A DNA stretch of 35,850 nt from a virus. The stretch spans positions 1 to 35,850 of the IMG/VR virus record IMGVR_UViG_3300032093_000420. One strand, 5' to 3'. The position numbers and the translations under genes were made by a program. Under the pieces are notes generated by a model that had not been told where the DNA came from, did no database searches, and saw nothing but the letters and a program-made list of their open reading frames with translations. This document shows positions 23,672 through 30,535 of this stretch, piece after piece (the first letter of the stretch is position 1; each line of letters starts with the position of its first letter).

Positions 23672-23964
23672 AATGAAGGGACTGTAGGATAATTTGAAAA
23701 ATCATAATCTAACTTATCAGAAAGATAATCTCGTATTAAGTCACTTAAATCACCGTAACTTACTCCGAATAATCCATGCATTTTATGAAATAAATCGGCG
23801 CTTACATTTATTCTAGTTAATAATTTAACAATAGATATTTTATATTGATCTGAATATATCTCATATACGTATTCATCAGAAAATTCATCTTTATTGAATT
23901 GTTCGTATGTAAAAATAGTATCTAAAAATCTATATATAAAATTTGTCATTCTTTCTGATATCAT
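23668..23964 (-). CDS. Small tagged protein, unknown
   Basis: 98 residues; first gene of the three-gene unit. N-terminus MISERMTNFIYRFLDTIFTY has I-S-E before Arg, and a second Met at position 6 is an alternative start. A beta centre (EYVYEIYSDQYKISIVKLLT) leads to DLIRDYLSDKLDYDFSNYP, matching the C-terminal pattern of the family. No named function. Confidence 0.58.
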   Translation of the reverse strand: MISERMTNFIYRFLDTIFTYEQFNKDEFSDEYVYEIYSDQYKISIVKLLTRINVSADLFHKMHGLFGVSYGDLSDLIRDYLSDKLDYDFSNYPTVPSL

Positions 23965-24005
23965 AAATTTTTAATCATTATTTTGATTTATCTTTTCATA
24001 CATAC

Positions 24006-24032
24006 TTTTACGACTTCTCTAATATCGTAAAA
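24006..24032 (-). terminator. Possible weak terminator hairpin
   Basis: TTTTACGA and TCGTAAAA form an 8-bp stem with an 11-nt loop in the gap after the 24087-24323 gene (minus strand). There is no strong T-run after it, so it may be a stabilising hairpin or chance. Confidence 0.3.
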
Positions 24033-24086
24033 CCGAAATAACATTTTTACCCAAGAGATCATTAAATGTAAATATACAAAAAAATA

Positions 24087-24323
24087 TTATAAATTAATAT
24101 CTTGATGATCGGCTATTTTTTCTAACATATCAATGAAGTAATTAAGATCGGCATGAGAAAATTGTTCCTTTTCCACGTCATATTTTTTTATATGTTCTGT
24201 TATTTTCCTTAAATGTTTCAAAACCTTTCTTTTTTTTTCTTCAGGAGATACTTTTTGTTCCTGTATTACTCGACTTACAATATTTTCTAAATCTGATTCG
24301 GTTAATCTAACTATCTTTTTCAT
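24087..24323 (-). CDS. Small tagged helical protein (RLTESDL type)
   Basis: 78 residues from ATG 24323; the longer frame would need a TTG. N-terminus MKKIVRLTESDLENIVSRVI then QEQ: one L-T-E before Ser and a second I-Q-E before Gln after a helix. The rest (PEEKKRKVLKHLRKITEHI, FIDMLEKIADHQDINL) is helical and highly charged. It is the simplest member of the RLTESDL group, almost only tag plus helix. TATTTAT lies 17 nt upstream (24341-24347). Confidence 0.62.
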   Translation of the reverse strand: MKKIVRLTESDLENIVSRVIQEQKVSPEEKKRKVLKHLRKITEHIKKYDVEKEQFSHADLNYFIDMLEKIADHQDINL

Positions 24324-24340
24324 ATTAATTGTTTTTCTTA

Positions 24341-24347
24341 ATAAATA
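24341..24347 (-). promoter_or_regulatory. TATTTAT element of the tagged gene
   Basis: Minus-strand ATATTTATTAAG lies 17 nt before ATG 24323. Confidence 0.35.
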
Positions 24348-24359
24348 TATCAAAATAAT

Positions 24360-24390
24360 TTTGTGGTTTCAAAAAAGTGTTATATCTTTG
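24360..24390 (+). promoter_or_regulatory. Bacteroidota-type promoter TTTG-N19-TATCTTTG
   Basis: TTTG at 24360-24363 and TATCTTTG at 24383-24390 are separated by exactly 19 nt, which is the Bacteroidota consensus (TTTG-N19-TAnnTTTG). ATG 24405 follows 14 nt later. This is the best host-type promoter in the window. Confidence 0.8.
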
Positions 24391-24404
24391 TCAAAAAAAT
24401 AATT

Positions 24405-25157
24405 ATGATGACACATTCAGATATCAAATCAGTAGCACCAGCAGTTTTTGCAACGTCACCTTTATCCAAACTATCAAACAGATATTCATTTGTTCCGACA
24501 TTTGAAATCATTGAAAATTTTGAGAGGGAGGGTTGGAATGTTTCAAATGCAACACAAAGAGGTAAAGGTATTTATTCTCTTCATGAACTTCGTTTAAGAC
24601 ACAATGAGTTACCTAAAGTTGGTGATACCTTAATAGAAGCGATCATCACAAATTCTCACGATGGTTTATCGACCCTTAATATCAAAACAGGTCTTTTCAG
24701 ATTGGTTTGCTCCAATGGACTTACTGTTCCGACATCTTCTTCTGAAGAATATAAAGTCAGACACTCAGGTTTTAATATAGAAGATGTAAAACGAGTAACG
24801 GAAGACTTTTCAAAAAGACTTCCATCTATTCAAGGATCCGTAAATAAAATGATGGAAAGACAATTGACAATAGACGAAAAACTTGATTTTGCAAAAAAAG
24901 CATCTGAGATCAGGTGGTTCGCCGGTAAAGTTCCGGTATCTTTAAACTATGAAGAATTACTTATTCCAAACAGAATTGATGATAATGGCGACACTCTTTG
25001 GCAAACATTTAATGTAGTTCAAGAAAAATTTATTAGAGGTGGAGTTGAATATACAACAGATAAAGGAAGAAAATCAAATCTTAGGACTATCAAAGATATT
25101 CAGGCCTCAAATAGAATTAACACTAAACTTTGGGAACTTACTGAAACTATGTTGTGA
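24405..25157 (+). CDS. DUF932-family phage/plasmid-like protein
   Basis: 250 residues from ATG 24405 (an ATG follows directly; a GTG at 24363 would lie inside the promoter). It reads SVAPAVFATSPLSKLSNRYS, FVPTFEIIENFEREGWNVSN, TQRGKGIYSLHELRLRH and GLFRLVCSNGLTVPTSS, which are the hallmarks of the DUF932 family common on phages and plasmids. The C-terminus has LWQTFNVVQEKFIRGGVEY. The biochemical role of the family is not known to me. With its own host-like promoter and terminator it is probably expressed early. Confidence 0.82.
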   Translation: MMTHSDIKSVAPAVFATSPLSKLSNRYSFVPTFEIIENFEREGWNVSNATQRGKGIYSLHELRLRHNELPKVGDTLIEAIITNSHDGLSTLNIKTGLFRLVCSNGLTVPTSSSEEYKVRHSGFNIEDVKRVTEDFSKRLPSIQGSVNKMMERQLTIDEKLDFAKKASEIRWFAGKVPVSLNYEELLIPNRIDDNGDTLWQTFNVVQEKFIRGGVEYTTDKGRKSNLRTIKDIQASNRINTKLWELTETML

Positions 25158-25166
25158 TTAAAATTT

Positions 25167-25192
25167 AAAAAAGGAACTTCGGTTCCTTTTTT
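25167..25192. terminator. Bidirectional terminator, GGAAC-TTCG-GTTCC
   Basis: AAAAAAGGAAC-TTCG-GTTCCTTTTTT: an 11-bp stem with an exceptionally stable TTCG loop and A- and T-runs at the ends. It lies between the convergent genes at 24405-25157 and 25191-25481 and can serve both. Confidence 0.9.
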
Positions 25193-25481
25193 ATTTCATC
25201 ATAGTTCCCACATAAATATTTTTCAACCCTGTTAGTTCTTGGACTCTGTCTTTAACACCTGCTCTTACATTTCTGAGATATTGTTGTGTATGAAATTCAT
25301 TTTCTCGCATCCAATCGTAATCTAAAGATAACATTATATTATAAGTGGGAAATTCTTCATCGTAATCTGGAGGATAGACATCAAAATCTTTAACTCCACC
25401 TTCAAAATCAATAAGTGAAACAATTTTTTTAATTATTTTAACCATTCTATCAGACTGAACTTCGCTTATCAATATTTTCAT
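25191..25481 (-). CDS. Small tagged protein, YPxDY group
   Basis: 96 residues from ATG 25481. N-terminus MKILISEVQSDRMVKIIKKI carries I-S-E before Val and a helix. FDVYPPDYDEEFPTYNIMLS is similar to CDIYPSDYGLNCNITF in the protein at 26299, and the downstream LRNVRAGVKDRVQELTG aligns with its ALKNRIDKTLGG helix. These two are probable paralogues. The gene ends inside the terminator arm. Function unknown. Confidence 0.62.
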   Translation of the reverse strand: MKILISEVQSDRMVKIIKKIVSLIDFEGGVKDFDVYPPDYDEEFPTYNIMLSLDYDWMRENEFHTQQYLRNVRAGVKDRVQELTGLKNIYVGTMMK

Positions 25482-25483
25482 TT

Positions 25484-25780
25484 TCAATGTATATAGTCAC
25501 CTTTACAAGTAAATTCGTATCTACCATTTTTATATTTGAAAAAAGATCTTACTTTGTCATCAGCTGAAACATTCATTCCTCTGAAAATTCTCTTTACAGT
25601 ACTATCAATTTCCATTTGAATATCACATTCTATTTGTTCATCAAGTATGAAATGAACATCATAATATGAGTTTCTTATTAATTCAAATTCAACTACAGAT
25701 TCTAGCTTTTTAATTTGTGGGTATTTATCCACAACAAATTTATTTAGCAATCTTTCAAAAAGTTTCTGATCTAATCTCAC
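25484..25780 (-). CDS. Small protein of the tagged family, GTG start
   Basis: 98 residues from GTG 25780; no ATG is near. N-terminus MRLDQKLFERLLNKFVVDKY has an L-F-E triplet and a helix. VVEFELIRNSYYDVHFILDE and the later VKRIFRGMNVSADDKVRSFF give the beta-then-helix plan. TATTTAT lies 4 nt before the start, as with other genes here, which supports this start choice. The next gene starts 3 nt beyond the stop. Confidence 0.55.
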   Translation of the reverse strand: MRLDQKLFERLLNKFVVDKYPQIKKLESVVEFELIRNSYYDVHFILDEQIECDIQMEIDSTVKRIFRGMNVSADDKVRSFFKYKNGRYEFTCKGDYIH

Positions 25781-25796
25781 ACAAATAAATATATTA

Positions 25797-26072
25797 TCAG
25801 ACTATTTTTGGATTAACATAAAGGTCGGAGAATGAGTCAGAATCAACAAACTCACTATTCAAATGGTCAACAACTTCTCTTATTATTTCATAATCTTTAA
25901 ACTTATCTCCTTTTGAGGATGTTTTAATTAAAAGAGATATTGCTCCTGCTAAAATGTGTGATGTTTCTTTAACAGTTAGTAGTTCCTGCCCATTCGGATA
26001 TCCTATAGATATGTTAGAACGGTTATTAGCTGTCTCAACGTCAATAATAACCCTTAAACGATTTGAACTCAT
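25797..26072 (-). CDS. Small protein, unknown, no tag
   Basis: 91 residues, beginning MSSNRLRVIIDVETANNRSN. It lacks the tag and reads as two strands, a helix-rich centre (SHILAGAISLLIKTSSKGDK) and an acidic tail. It overlaps the next gene upstream by 4 nt (ATGA), so it belongs to the same run. No motif recognised. Confidence 0.5.
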   Translation of the reverse strand: MSSNRLRVIIDVETANNRSNISIGYPNGQELLTVKETSHILAGAISLLIKTSSKGDKFKDYEIIREVVDHLNSEFVDSDSFSDLYVNPKIV

Positions 26073-26254
26073 ATCATAATTCTTTTAATCTCTTCAGTAA
26101 TTTGGACCAATTGATTTTCTAATTTTCTAATTTCGGATAGTTGTTGTTGATTAAGATCAATATCTTGTCCTTTTATTTCAGAAACTTTATTTTGTATTCT
26201 TGTGTGTAAATTAAGTAACTCACCGTACTTTACCGCTTTTTCTTGATTTGTCAT
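26069..26254 (-). CDS. Small coiled-coil protein
   Basis: 61 residues from ATG 26254; the longer frame needs a TTG. MTNQEKAVKYGELLNLHTRI, then IDLNQQQLSEIRKLENQLVQ and ITEEIKRIMI form heptad-like Leu/Ile positions, so it is a short coiled coil. Its stop overlaps the following gene's ATG. Possibly an oligomeric adaptor; function unknown. Confidence 0.55.
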   Translation of the reverse strand: MTNQEKAVKYGELLNLHTRIQNKVSEIKGQDIDLNQQQLSEIRKLENQLVQITEEIKRIMI

Positions 26255-26298
26255 AGTTTTTTGTTTAAAACATAAGAAAATTTGGATCAAAGAACACT

Positions 26299-26640
26299 CT
26301 ATTCAAAATTTTCCTTTTTTTCTTCATACCACCATTTTTGTTTTTGATATGAGTCTATTGTTGATTGTTGGGAACTTATATTATTTTTAAATATACCACC
26401 TAAAGTTTTATCAATTCTATTTTTAAGAGCATAAGCCATAGCATTATTGAATACGTCAGATTCTTTTTGTGAAAATGGTTTTTTCATTACAAAAGTTATA
26501 TTACAATTCAGTCCGTAGTCACTTGGATAAATATCACAAACAACTTTTAGAAAATTATTAGGTAATTCAAATCTACTAAGTTCTGAGCTCAATATTTTAA
26601 CTACCACATTTTCTAACTTTTCAGCAAAATCTTTTTTCAT
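26299..26640 (-). CDS. Small protein, YPxDY group
   Basis: 113 residues from ATG 26640. N-terminal helix MKKDFAEKLENVVVKILSSE lacks a clean I/L-x-E near the start. VVCDIYPSDYGLNCNITFVM and FNNAMAYALKNRIDKTLGG align with the protein at 25191-25481. The C-terminus is Lys/Glu-rich (YQKQKWWYEEKKENFE). It is a likely paralogue that has lost or changed the tag. Function unknown. Confidence 0.55.
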   Translation of the reverse strand: MKKDFAEKLENVVVKILSSELSRFELPNNFLKVVCDIYPSDYGLNCNITFVMKKPFSQKESDVFNNAMAYALKNRIDKTLGGIFKNNISSQQSTIDSYQKQKWWYEEKKENFE

Positions 26641-26644
26641 AATT

Positions 26645-27013
26645 TTAAAATTCTAAACCTAAACCTTTTAATTTTACATCATATCTATTACTCATATAAT
26701 CTTGAAATCTCCGCGTAGCATCTGAACCTTGATAACCTAGCATCTCCAATTTTTTCATTATCGTCTCAAAAAACTCTTCATCATCAATCCAAAGAGTTCC
26801 ATAAAAATTTTTATGAAATGGTAATTCAGGTTTATACTCTTGTTCGTCATCAGTATAATACATTCTTTGCTCATCCCACTTTTCAGATCTCCATCTACCA
26901 TAACCTTCGTCATCAATTGAGAATTTTAATTCACCAAAAAAATCAAATAAGGTATCGGATATTACCTTATCAACCAAACTTTGGAATTTATTTTCATTTA
27001 TTAAAATTTTCAT
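26645..27013 (-). CDS. Small tagged protein, unknown
   Basis: 122 residues. N-terminus MKILINENKFQSLVDKVISD carries I-N-E before Asn. An acidic aromatic centre (DEGYGRWRSEKWDEQRMYYT) leads to a C-terminal RRFQDYMSNRYDVKLKG, matching the family end pattern. ATG overlaps the upstream stop (ATGA). Function unknown. Confidence 0.62.
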   Translation of the reverse strand: MKILINENKFQSLVDKVISDTLFDFFGELKFSIDDEGYGRWRSEKWDEQRMYYTDDEQEYKPELPFHKNFYGTLWIDDEEFFETIMKKLEMLGYQGSDATRRFQDYMSNRYDVKLKGLGLEF

Positions 27014-27378
27014 ATTTCAGAATATAATGTTTTTATTTTTCCTACGTCTGGAAAATTGGTTTCAAACCATTTCTTCATCGGTTCATACCATAAATCACCA
27101 AACAATGAATTTAATTTGTTCTCTAAATCTGAATTAATATCTAAAATTGGAGATTTTTTAATTCTTTCTAAACCTACGTATGTCTGATCAGACCAATACT
27201 CAGGAAGATATACCATAAAAATATTATCCAATTCTTCATCTCTTATACAAATAGGATAATATTCAGGATCCTCTTGATTGTCTATATGTAATTGATCAAT
27301 ATCAATATTTTGATCTATGTAATTATAGATAAAATTTGATAATTTTTCTTTTTGTGATTCATTTATTAATATTTTCAT
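27010..27378 (-). CDS. Small tagged protein, W-F-x3-F C-terminus
   Basis: 122 residues from ATG 27378; a TTG two codons upstream is rejected. N-terminus MKILINESQKEKLSNFIYNY carries I-N-E before Ser. The middle is acidic (NQEDPEYYPICIRDEELDN); the end has LWYEPMKKWFETNFPDVGKI, the W-F-x-x-x-F signature. TATTTAT lies 14 nt upstream (27393-27399). It heads a run with 26645. Function unknown. Confidence 0.62.
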   Translation of the reverse strand: MKILINESQKEKLSNFIYNYIDQNIDIDQLHIDNQEDPEYYPICIRDEELDNIFMVYLPEYWSDQTYVGLERIKKSPILDINSDLENKLNSLFGDLWYEPMKKWFETNFPDVGKIKTLYSEI

Positions 27379-27392
27379 AATCAATATCTACC

Positions 27393-27399
27393 ATAAATA
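27393..27399 (-). promoter_or_regulatory. TATTTAT element
   Basis: Minus-strand ATATTTATGGTAG, 14 nt before ATG 27378. Confidence 0.35.
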
Positions 27400-27412
27400 T
27401 ATAATAAACAAC

Positions 27413-27419
27413 TATTTAT
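27413..27419 (+). promoter_or_regulatory. TATTTAT element
   Basis: CTATTTATTTAAGTT-ATG: 7 nt before ATG 27427 on the plus strand. Confidence 0.35.
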
Positions 27420-27426
27420 TTAAGTT

Positions 27427-27702
27427 ATGACAGACCAAAATTTATTAAAACTAAGAAGAAGATTAAATTACGATGTATTAAAACAAGAGCTTGATTGGTT
27501 TTTGGAGGATGCCGAACCTTGCGAATTTAATAACGTTGGTGACTTTATTTCTGAATATTGTGATGTTTTAAAGGATAATGCAATTGAATTTTTACCAGAT
27601 GACGTTGAATTGACTCCTAAGTCCAAAGATATTATTTACCATTATATGGTGGATCTTTTTGGAAAATATTTATTTAACTATTACAAAAATTTTTGTTTTT
27701 AA
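27427..27702 (+). CDS. Small helical protein, unknown
   Basis: 91 residues, no tag. MTDQNLLKLRRRLNYDVLKQ, an acidic helical middle (WFLEDAEPCEFNNVGDFISE, DVELTPKSKDIIYHYM) and a C-terminus DLFGKYLFNYYKNF. It is acidic and aromatic like the tagged family but lies alone on the plus strand between minus-strand genes. A hairpin terminator follows. Not recognised. Confidence 0.5.
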   Translation: MTDQNLLKLRRRLNYDVLKQELDWFLEDAEPCEFNNVGDFISEYCDVLKDNAIEFLPDDVELTPKSKDIIYHYMVDLFGKYLFNYYKNFCF

Positions 27703-27706
27703 AAAA

Positions 27707-27757
27707 GTAAGCCTATATCTTGACTATTAAAGTATGAAAGTCAAGCTATAGGCTTAC
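27707..27757. terminator. Long hairpin between convergent genes (19-bp arms)
   Basis: GTAAGCCTATATCTTGACT and AGTCAAGCTATAGGCTTAC pair over 19 positions with one mismatch around a 13-nt loop. On the minus strand the stem is followed by six T residues, so it should terminate the exported-protein gene (27770-28285); a plus-strand T-run is absent. Confidence 0.75.
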
Positions 27758-27769
27758 CAATTAATAGAA

Positions 27770-28285
27770 TTAATCCTCGCAGGTAACTTTGATTAACTTA
27801 TTTTTAGATATCAATTCTCTAAGAAAAATAAAATAATCACCGTTCATTTTTAAATTGTAGGTATATTGGTCATAGGTTCTTCCGTTTGTAAATCTAATTG
27901 CTTTGATTTTCTTTTTACTTAATAAATCAAATTTATCAGCCTCCAAGTCAAAATTTGATTCCCCATCACAATTGAAATCATTCCAAGATAAAAGACTAAC
28001 TTTTGATTGATCGTCAAATAAAAAATCTAAAGTTGAATTTTCAACACAAGAGGATCCGACTCCAACGGAGAGAACATATATTCCGTTATATTTAGCTTTA
28101 CCATCTACGTAAGTTAGCATCACACTAATTATGAACCCTTTTACTTTATCTTTACTACAAAGTAGATCCTCTTTAAAGAACACATATTCTTTTTCGGTCA
28201 TATTGTCTTTACAATATTCAATAACATTTTGAGATTTTGTTATTGATGTAATCATAAGAAAAAAAAGAAACAAAAATGTTTTCAT
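27770..28285 (-). CDS. Exported protein, unknown
   Basis: 171 residues. The N-terminus MKTFLFLFFLMITSITKSQN is a signal peptide ending before Gln/Asn, Bacteroidota style. The mature part has five Cys (EYCKDN, LLCSKD, SSCVEN, FNCDGE, VTCED) and alternating strands, suggesting a disulfide-bonded or metal-binding periplasmic or surface protein. It follows the YceI-like gene by 3 nt. No family recognised. Possibly acts at the envelope during infection. Confidence 0.65.
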   Translation of the reverse strand: MKTFLFLFFLMITSITKSQNVIEYCKDNMTEKEYVFFKEDLLCSKDKVKGFIISVMLTYVDGKAKYNGIYVLSVGVGSSCVENSTLDFLFDDQSKVSLLSWNDFNCDGESNFDLEADKFDLLSKKKIKAIRFTNGRTYDQYTYNLKMNGDYFIFLRELISKNKLIKVTCED

Positions 28286-28288
28286 ATG

Positions 28289-28816
28289 TTAAGCACTTTC
28301 AAGTTGTTCAACAAGTTCGGTCATTTGGATATCCAAATTCAAATTAACTTCATCATCCAAAAGTAATCCCCCAGTTGATAGAGGAGAATTCCAATTAAGG
28401 TCAAAATCTTTTCTGCTTATTTTACCAGAGATTTCAAATCCGTGTTTTGTATTTCCCCAAGGATCCACATTTGCCCCATTATATACCACATTCAAAGAAA
28501 TTGGTTTTGTAATTCCTTTGATTGAAATATACCCATTGATTGTTGGTGAATTAAAATCAAAATACCTTGACATAAAATCAATGGTCGGATATTTTTCACT
28601 ATCAAAAAAGTCAGGACCTACAAGATGTTTATCTCTATCTGTATTATTTGTATTAACAGATGATGTCTTTAAAGAAAATTCAACGCTATATTTATCGTTT
28701 TCCTTTTCTGCTGATCCTTCAAATTCAGAGAAATTACCTCTTACAGTTGAGATCATAAGATGTTTGATTTTGAACCCAATTTCAGAGTGGGTTCTGTCAA
28801 TAATTAGTTTTTCCAT
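28289..28816 (-). CDS. YceI-like lipid-binding protein
   Basis: 175 residues. It starts IDRTHSEIGFKIKHLMISTV, continues RGNFSEFEGS, SSVNTNNTDRDKHLVGPDFF and DSEKYPTIDFMS, and later GISIKGITKPISLNVVYNG-type strands, DPWGNTKHGFEISG and RKDFDLNW. These are the ordered landmarks of YceI, a lipocalin-like barrel that binds isoprenoid-type lipids. It has no signal peptide, whereas many YceI proteins are exported. It is paired with an exported protein downstream. A role with host quinone or lipid carriers is inference; the family call is good. Confidence 0.88.
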   Translation of the reverse strand: MEKLIIDRTHSEIGFKIKHLMISTVRGNFSEFEGSAEKENDKYSVEFSLKTSSVNTNNTDRDKHLVGPDFFDSEKYPTIDFMSRYFDFNSPTINGYISIKGITKPISLNVVYNGANVDPWGNTKHGFEISGKISRKDFDLNWNSPLSTGGLLLDDEVNLNLDIQMTELVEQLESA

Positions 28817-28863
28817 AGTTTAAAATTTTAGAAAAAACTAATAAAAGTTTTTTTAATTGTCAA

Positions 28864-29250
28864 TTAAAAACCGTGAAGCCAAACATCATTAACAGATATT
28901 CCAAGATATTTTCTTGCATATTTTTTCATTATTTCATCAAATATTTTTCTACTTTCATTTTTTTTTAATCTTATTTTAGAGAAATCAAAAATATCTAAGC
29001 TGGTCAAATTATAAACCATATCCAACACAGAAGTAGAAACTTTAAAATCCTCATCACCGTCAGTGTAAAAAATCAACTCATTTTCATCTTCAGAATCCCA
29101 AAACTCATATTCTACCTTTTTACTGATTCTATTTTCAATAAATTTTTGATATAAATTGGGATATTTGATTGAAATTATTTTATCAAAAATTTTAGCATAT
29201 CTTTCTATTGTTAGATCATTTAATTGTTCCTCCGTTATTATAATTTTCAT
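28864..29250 (-). CDS. Small tagged protein, unknown
   Basis: 128 residues. N-terminus MKIIITEEQLNDLTIERYAK carries I-T-E before Glu. Centre KKVEYEFWDSEDENELIFYT is acidic and strand-rich; the end DEIMKKYARKYLGISVNDVW is a helix plus short strand, as in the other family members. ATGA overlap with the upstream gene. TATTTAT lies 5 nt before the start (29256-29262). Function unknown. Confidence 0.62.
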   Translation of the reverse strand: MKIIITEEQLNDLTIERYAKIFDKIISIKYPNLYQKFIENRISKKVEYEFWDSEDENELIFYTDGDEDFKVSTSVLDMVYNLTSLDIFDFSKIRLKKNESRKIFDEIMKKYARKYLGISVNDVWLHGF

Positions 29251-29549
29251 CTATAATAAATATGTTTAAATCCAAATCTTTTTTTTACATACTCATAGGT
29301 CAAATCCCTATATTCATCATAATCCATACCAAACTTTTCTGGGTAGTTTCCAATCAAAGCTGCACCCCAATAAAATAAAGTATCAGGGTCTGAGATACTA
29401 TAACCTAGTATTCCCTCATATCTCGGAGTATCCACACTAACCCAATCTTCTTTTTCATTAACTACAATCTGACTATCTTTAAAGATATATTCGTCAAGAA
29501 ATTTAAAGATTATATTATTTAACCTTTCACTTTCAATTAATAATTTCAT
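29247..29549 (-). CDS. Small tagged protein, unknown
   Basis: 100 residues from ATG 29549; a longer in-frame extension would begin at 29573 inside a promoter-like region. N-terminus MKLLIESERLNNIIFKFLDE has the L-I-E triplet plus helix. An acidic middle (QIVVNEKEDWVSVDTPRYEG) and DEYRDLTYEYVKKRFGFKHI at the end match the family plan. TATTTATG-CTAT-ATG precedes the start by 4-5 nt. Coupled to the next gene by ATGA. Confidence 0.62.
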   Translation of the reverse strand: MKLLIESERLNNIIFKFLDEYIFKDSQIVVNEKEDWVSVDTPRYEGILGYSISDPDTLFYWGAALIGNYPEKFGMDYDEYRDLTYEYVKKRFGFKHIYYR

Positions 29550-29554
29550 ATAGC

Positions 29555-29561
29555 ATAAATA
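29555..29561 (-). promoter_or_regulatory. TATTTAT element, 5 nt from ATG
   Basis: Minus-strand GGTATATTTATG-CTAT-ATG at gene 29247-29549, the same arrangement as at 31287 and 34013. Confidence 0.4.
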
Positions 29562-29571
29562 TACCAAAAAC

Positions 29572-29610
29572 AAAAAAAGGGGGGTAGGGGAATTTCTTTA
29601 AAAAAGTTTT
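29572..29610. repeat. Left copy of a G-rich 40-bp direct repeat
   Basis: Left copy: A-run, GGGGGGTAGGGG, AATTTCTTTAAAAAAGTTTT. The right copy at 30075-30115 has A-run, GGGGGTAGGGGG, ATATTTCGTTAAAAAAGTTTT. The pair brackets a single plus-strand exported-protein gene. Confidence 0.7.
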
Positions 29611-29636
29611 GTATATTAAAAAAAGTTGTAACTTTA
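29608..29636 (+). promoter_or_regulatory. Host-like promoter for exported protein
   Basis: TTTG at 29608-29611 and TAACTTTA at 29629-29636 (one base off TAnnTTTG) are 17 nt apart. ATG 29655 follows. Near-consensus, moderate confidence. Confidence 0.45.
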
Positions 29637-29654
29637 CATAATTAAAACAAAACC

Positions 29655-30059
29655 ATGAAAACCATTCTGTCCATATTATTTTTTGTTATAGTTAAATTAT
29701 CATATTCTCAAATTTTTATCGTTCAATATGATACCATAACTCATTACACTTGTAAAAAAAATATGACAATTGAGGATATGGTTAGAACTAAGGATTTTGA
29801 TATTATTGAAATGTTTTCGGATCCTGGTTTTATTTGCATAAATACAGAATCAATGATGTTCTATGGTAGAAATGGAGAATTCACCATTTCAAAAGTTTTG
29901 GATAAAGAAAAATCCATTGATATTATGTTTGGGGATGAAACCCGTTTAACGATCAGAAAGAGTTTTGACTTAACGTATGTTATGGTCATTCAAGAAGTCA
30001 ATCCCAAAGGTGACAAAAAACACATTTATAGCTTTTCAAATGTTAAATTTGTTAAGTAA
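29655..30059 (+). CDS. Exported protein, unknown
   Basis: 134 residues. Signal peptide MKTILSILFFVIVKLSYSQ ends before Ile with the Bacteroidota-like SxSQ junction. The mature part alternates polar and hydrophobic residues (EFTISKVLDKEKSIDIMFGD) and ends KKHIYSFSNVKFVK. It has only two Cys after cleavage. It stands alone on the plus strand in a minus-strand region and is bracketed by G-rich direct repeats, so it may be a recent insertion. No family recognised. Confidence 0.65.
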   Translation: MKTILSILFFVIVKLSYSQIFIVQYDTITHYTCKKNMTIEDMVRTKDFDIIEMFSDPGFICINTESMMFYGRNGEFTISKVLDKEKSIDIMFGDETRLTIRKSFDLTYVMVIQEVNPKGDKKHIYSFSNVKFVK

Positions 30060-30074
30060 ATAATAACAGATCAT

Positions 30075-30115
30075 AAAAAAAAGGGGGTAGGGGGATATTT
30101 CGTTAAAAAAGTTTT
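30075..30115. repeat. Right copy of the G-rich 40-bp direct repeat
   Basis: Right copy, about 500 bp from the left copy at 29572. The match includes A-run, GGGGGTAGGGG and TTAAAAAAGTTTT. Confidence 0.7.
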
Positions 30116-30131
30116 TATAAATTCTACTTTT

Positions 30132-30491
30132 TTATCCCCACTTAATACCAGAATGCCCTTTTTTAATAAAATTCTCCAAATAATCTTTCATTTTATCCGA
30201 AAAATAATTAACAACAAATTCTGAAGGTAATGACCGAAATACATTAACATTTTCAATTTTTGGAAAGTGTCCATTATATATTAAAGATTTTGACCTTTTA
30301 TCATATTTAAAGAAAAATTCATATCCATGTCTATTTCCCAATATTTTACCATCCTTATAAAGATAAACGGTGCCACTTAATGAATTTCTTCCATCATCTC
30401 CCCAATACAAAAGATCAGTTTTGATTTTTAATTTTTCCAATAATTTGGACATTATATTTTCAGATTGAGCTTCGGTGATTAATATTTTCAT
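30132..30491 (-). CDS. Small tagged protein, unknown
   Basis: 119 residues. N-terminus MKILITEAQSENIMSKLLEK carries I-T-E before Ala, the best T4-like match of all (T4 internal proteins are cut at I-A-E|A). The middle (LYWGDDGRNSLSGTVYLYKD, YEFFFKYDKRSKSLIYNG) is strand-rich; the end SDKMKDYLENFIKKGHSGIK is a helix. No promoter box is clear upstream, where an A/T palindrome (AAAAAAATTTTTTT) is found. Function unknown. Confidence 0.65.
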   Translation of the reverse strand: MKILITEAQSENIMSKLLEKLKIKTDLLYWGDDGRNSLSGTVYLYKDGKILGNRHGYEFFFKYDKRSKSLIYNGHFPKIENVNVFRSLPSEFVVNYFSDKMKDYLENFIKKGHSGIKWG

Positions 30492-30535
30492 ATACCCTTT
30501 TTTTCCAAAAAAATTTTTTTATAACAATGGGAGAA

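Noticed and set aside
24363-24404. GTG start giving 14 extra residues for the DUF932 protein
   Set aside because: It would cover the near-perfect promoter; ATG 24405 lies 14 nt after the box.
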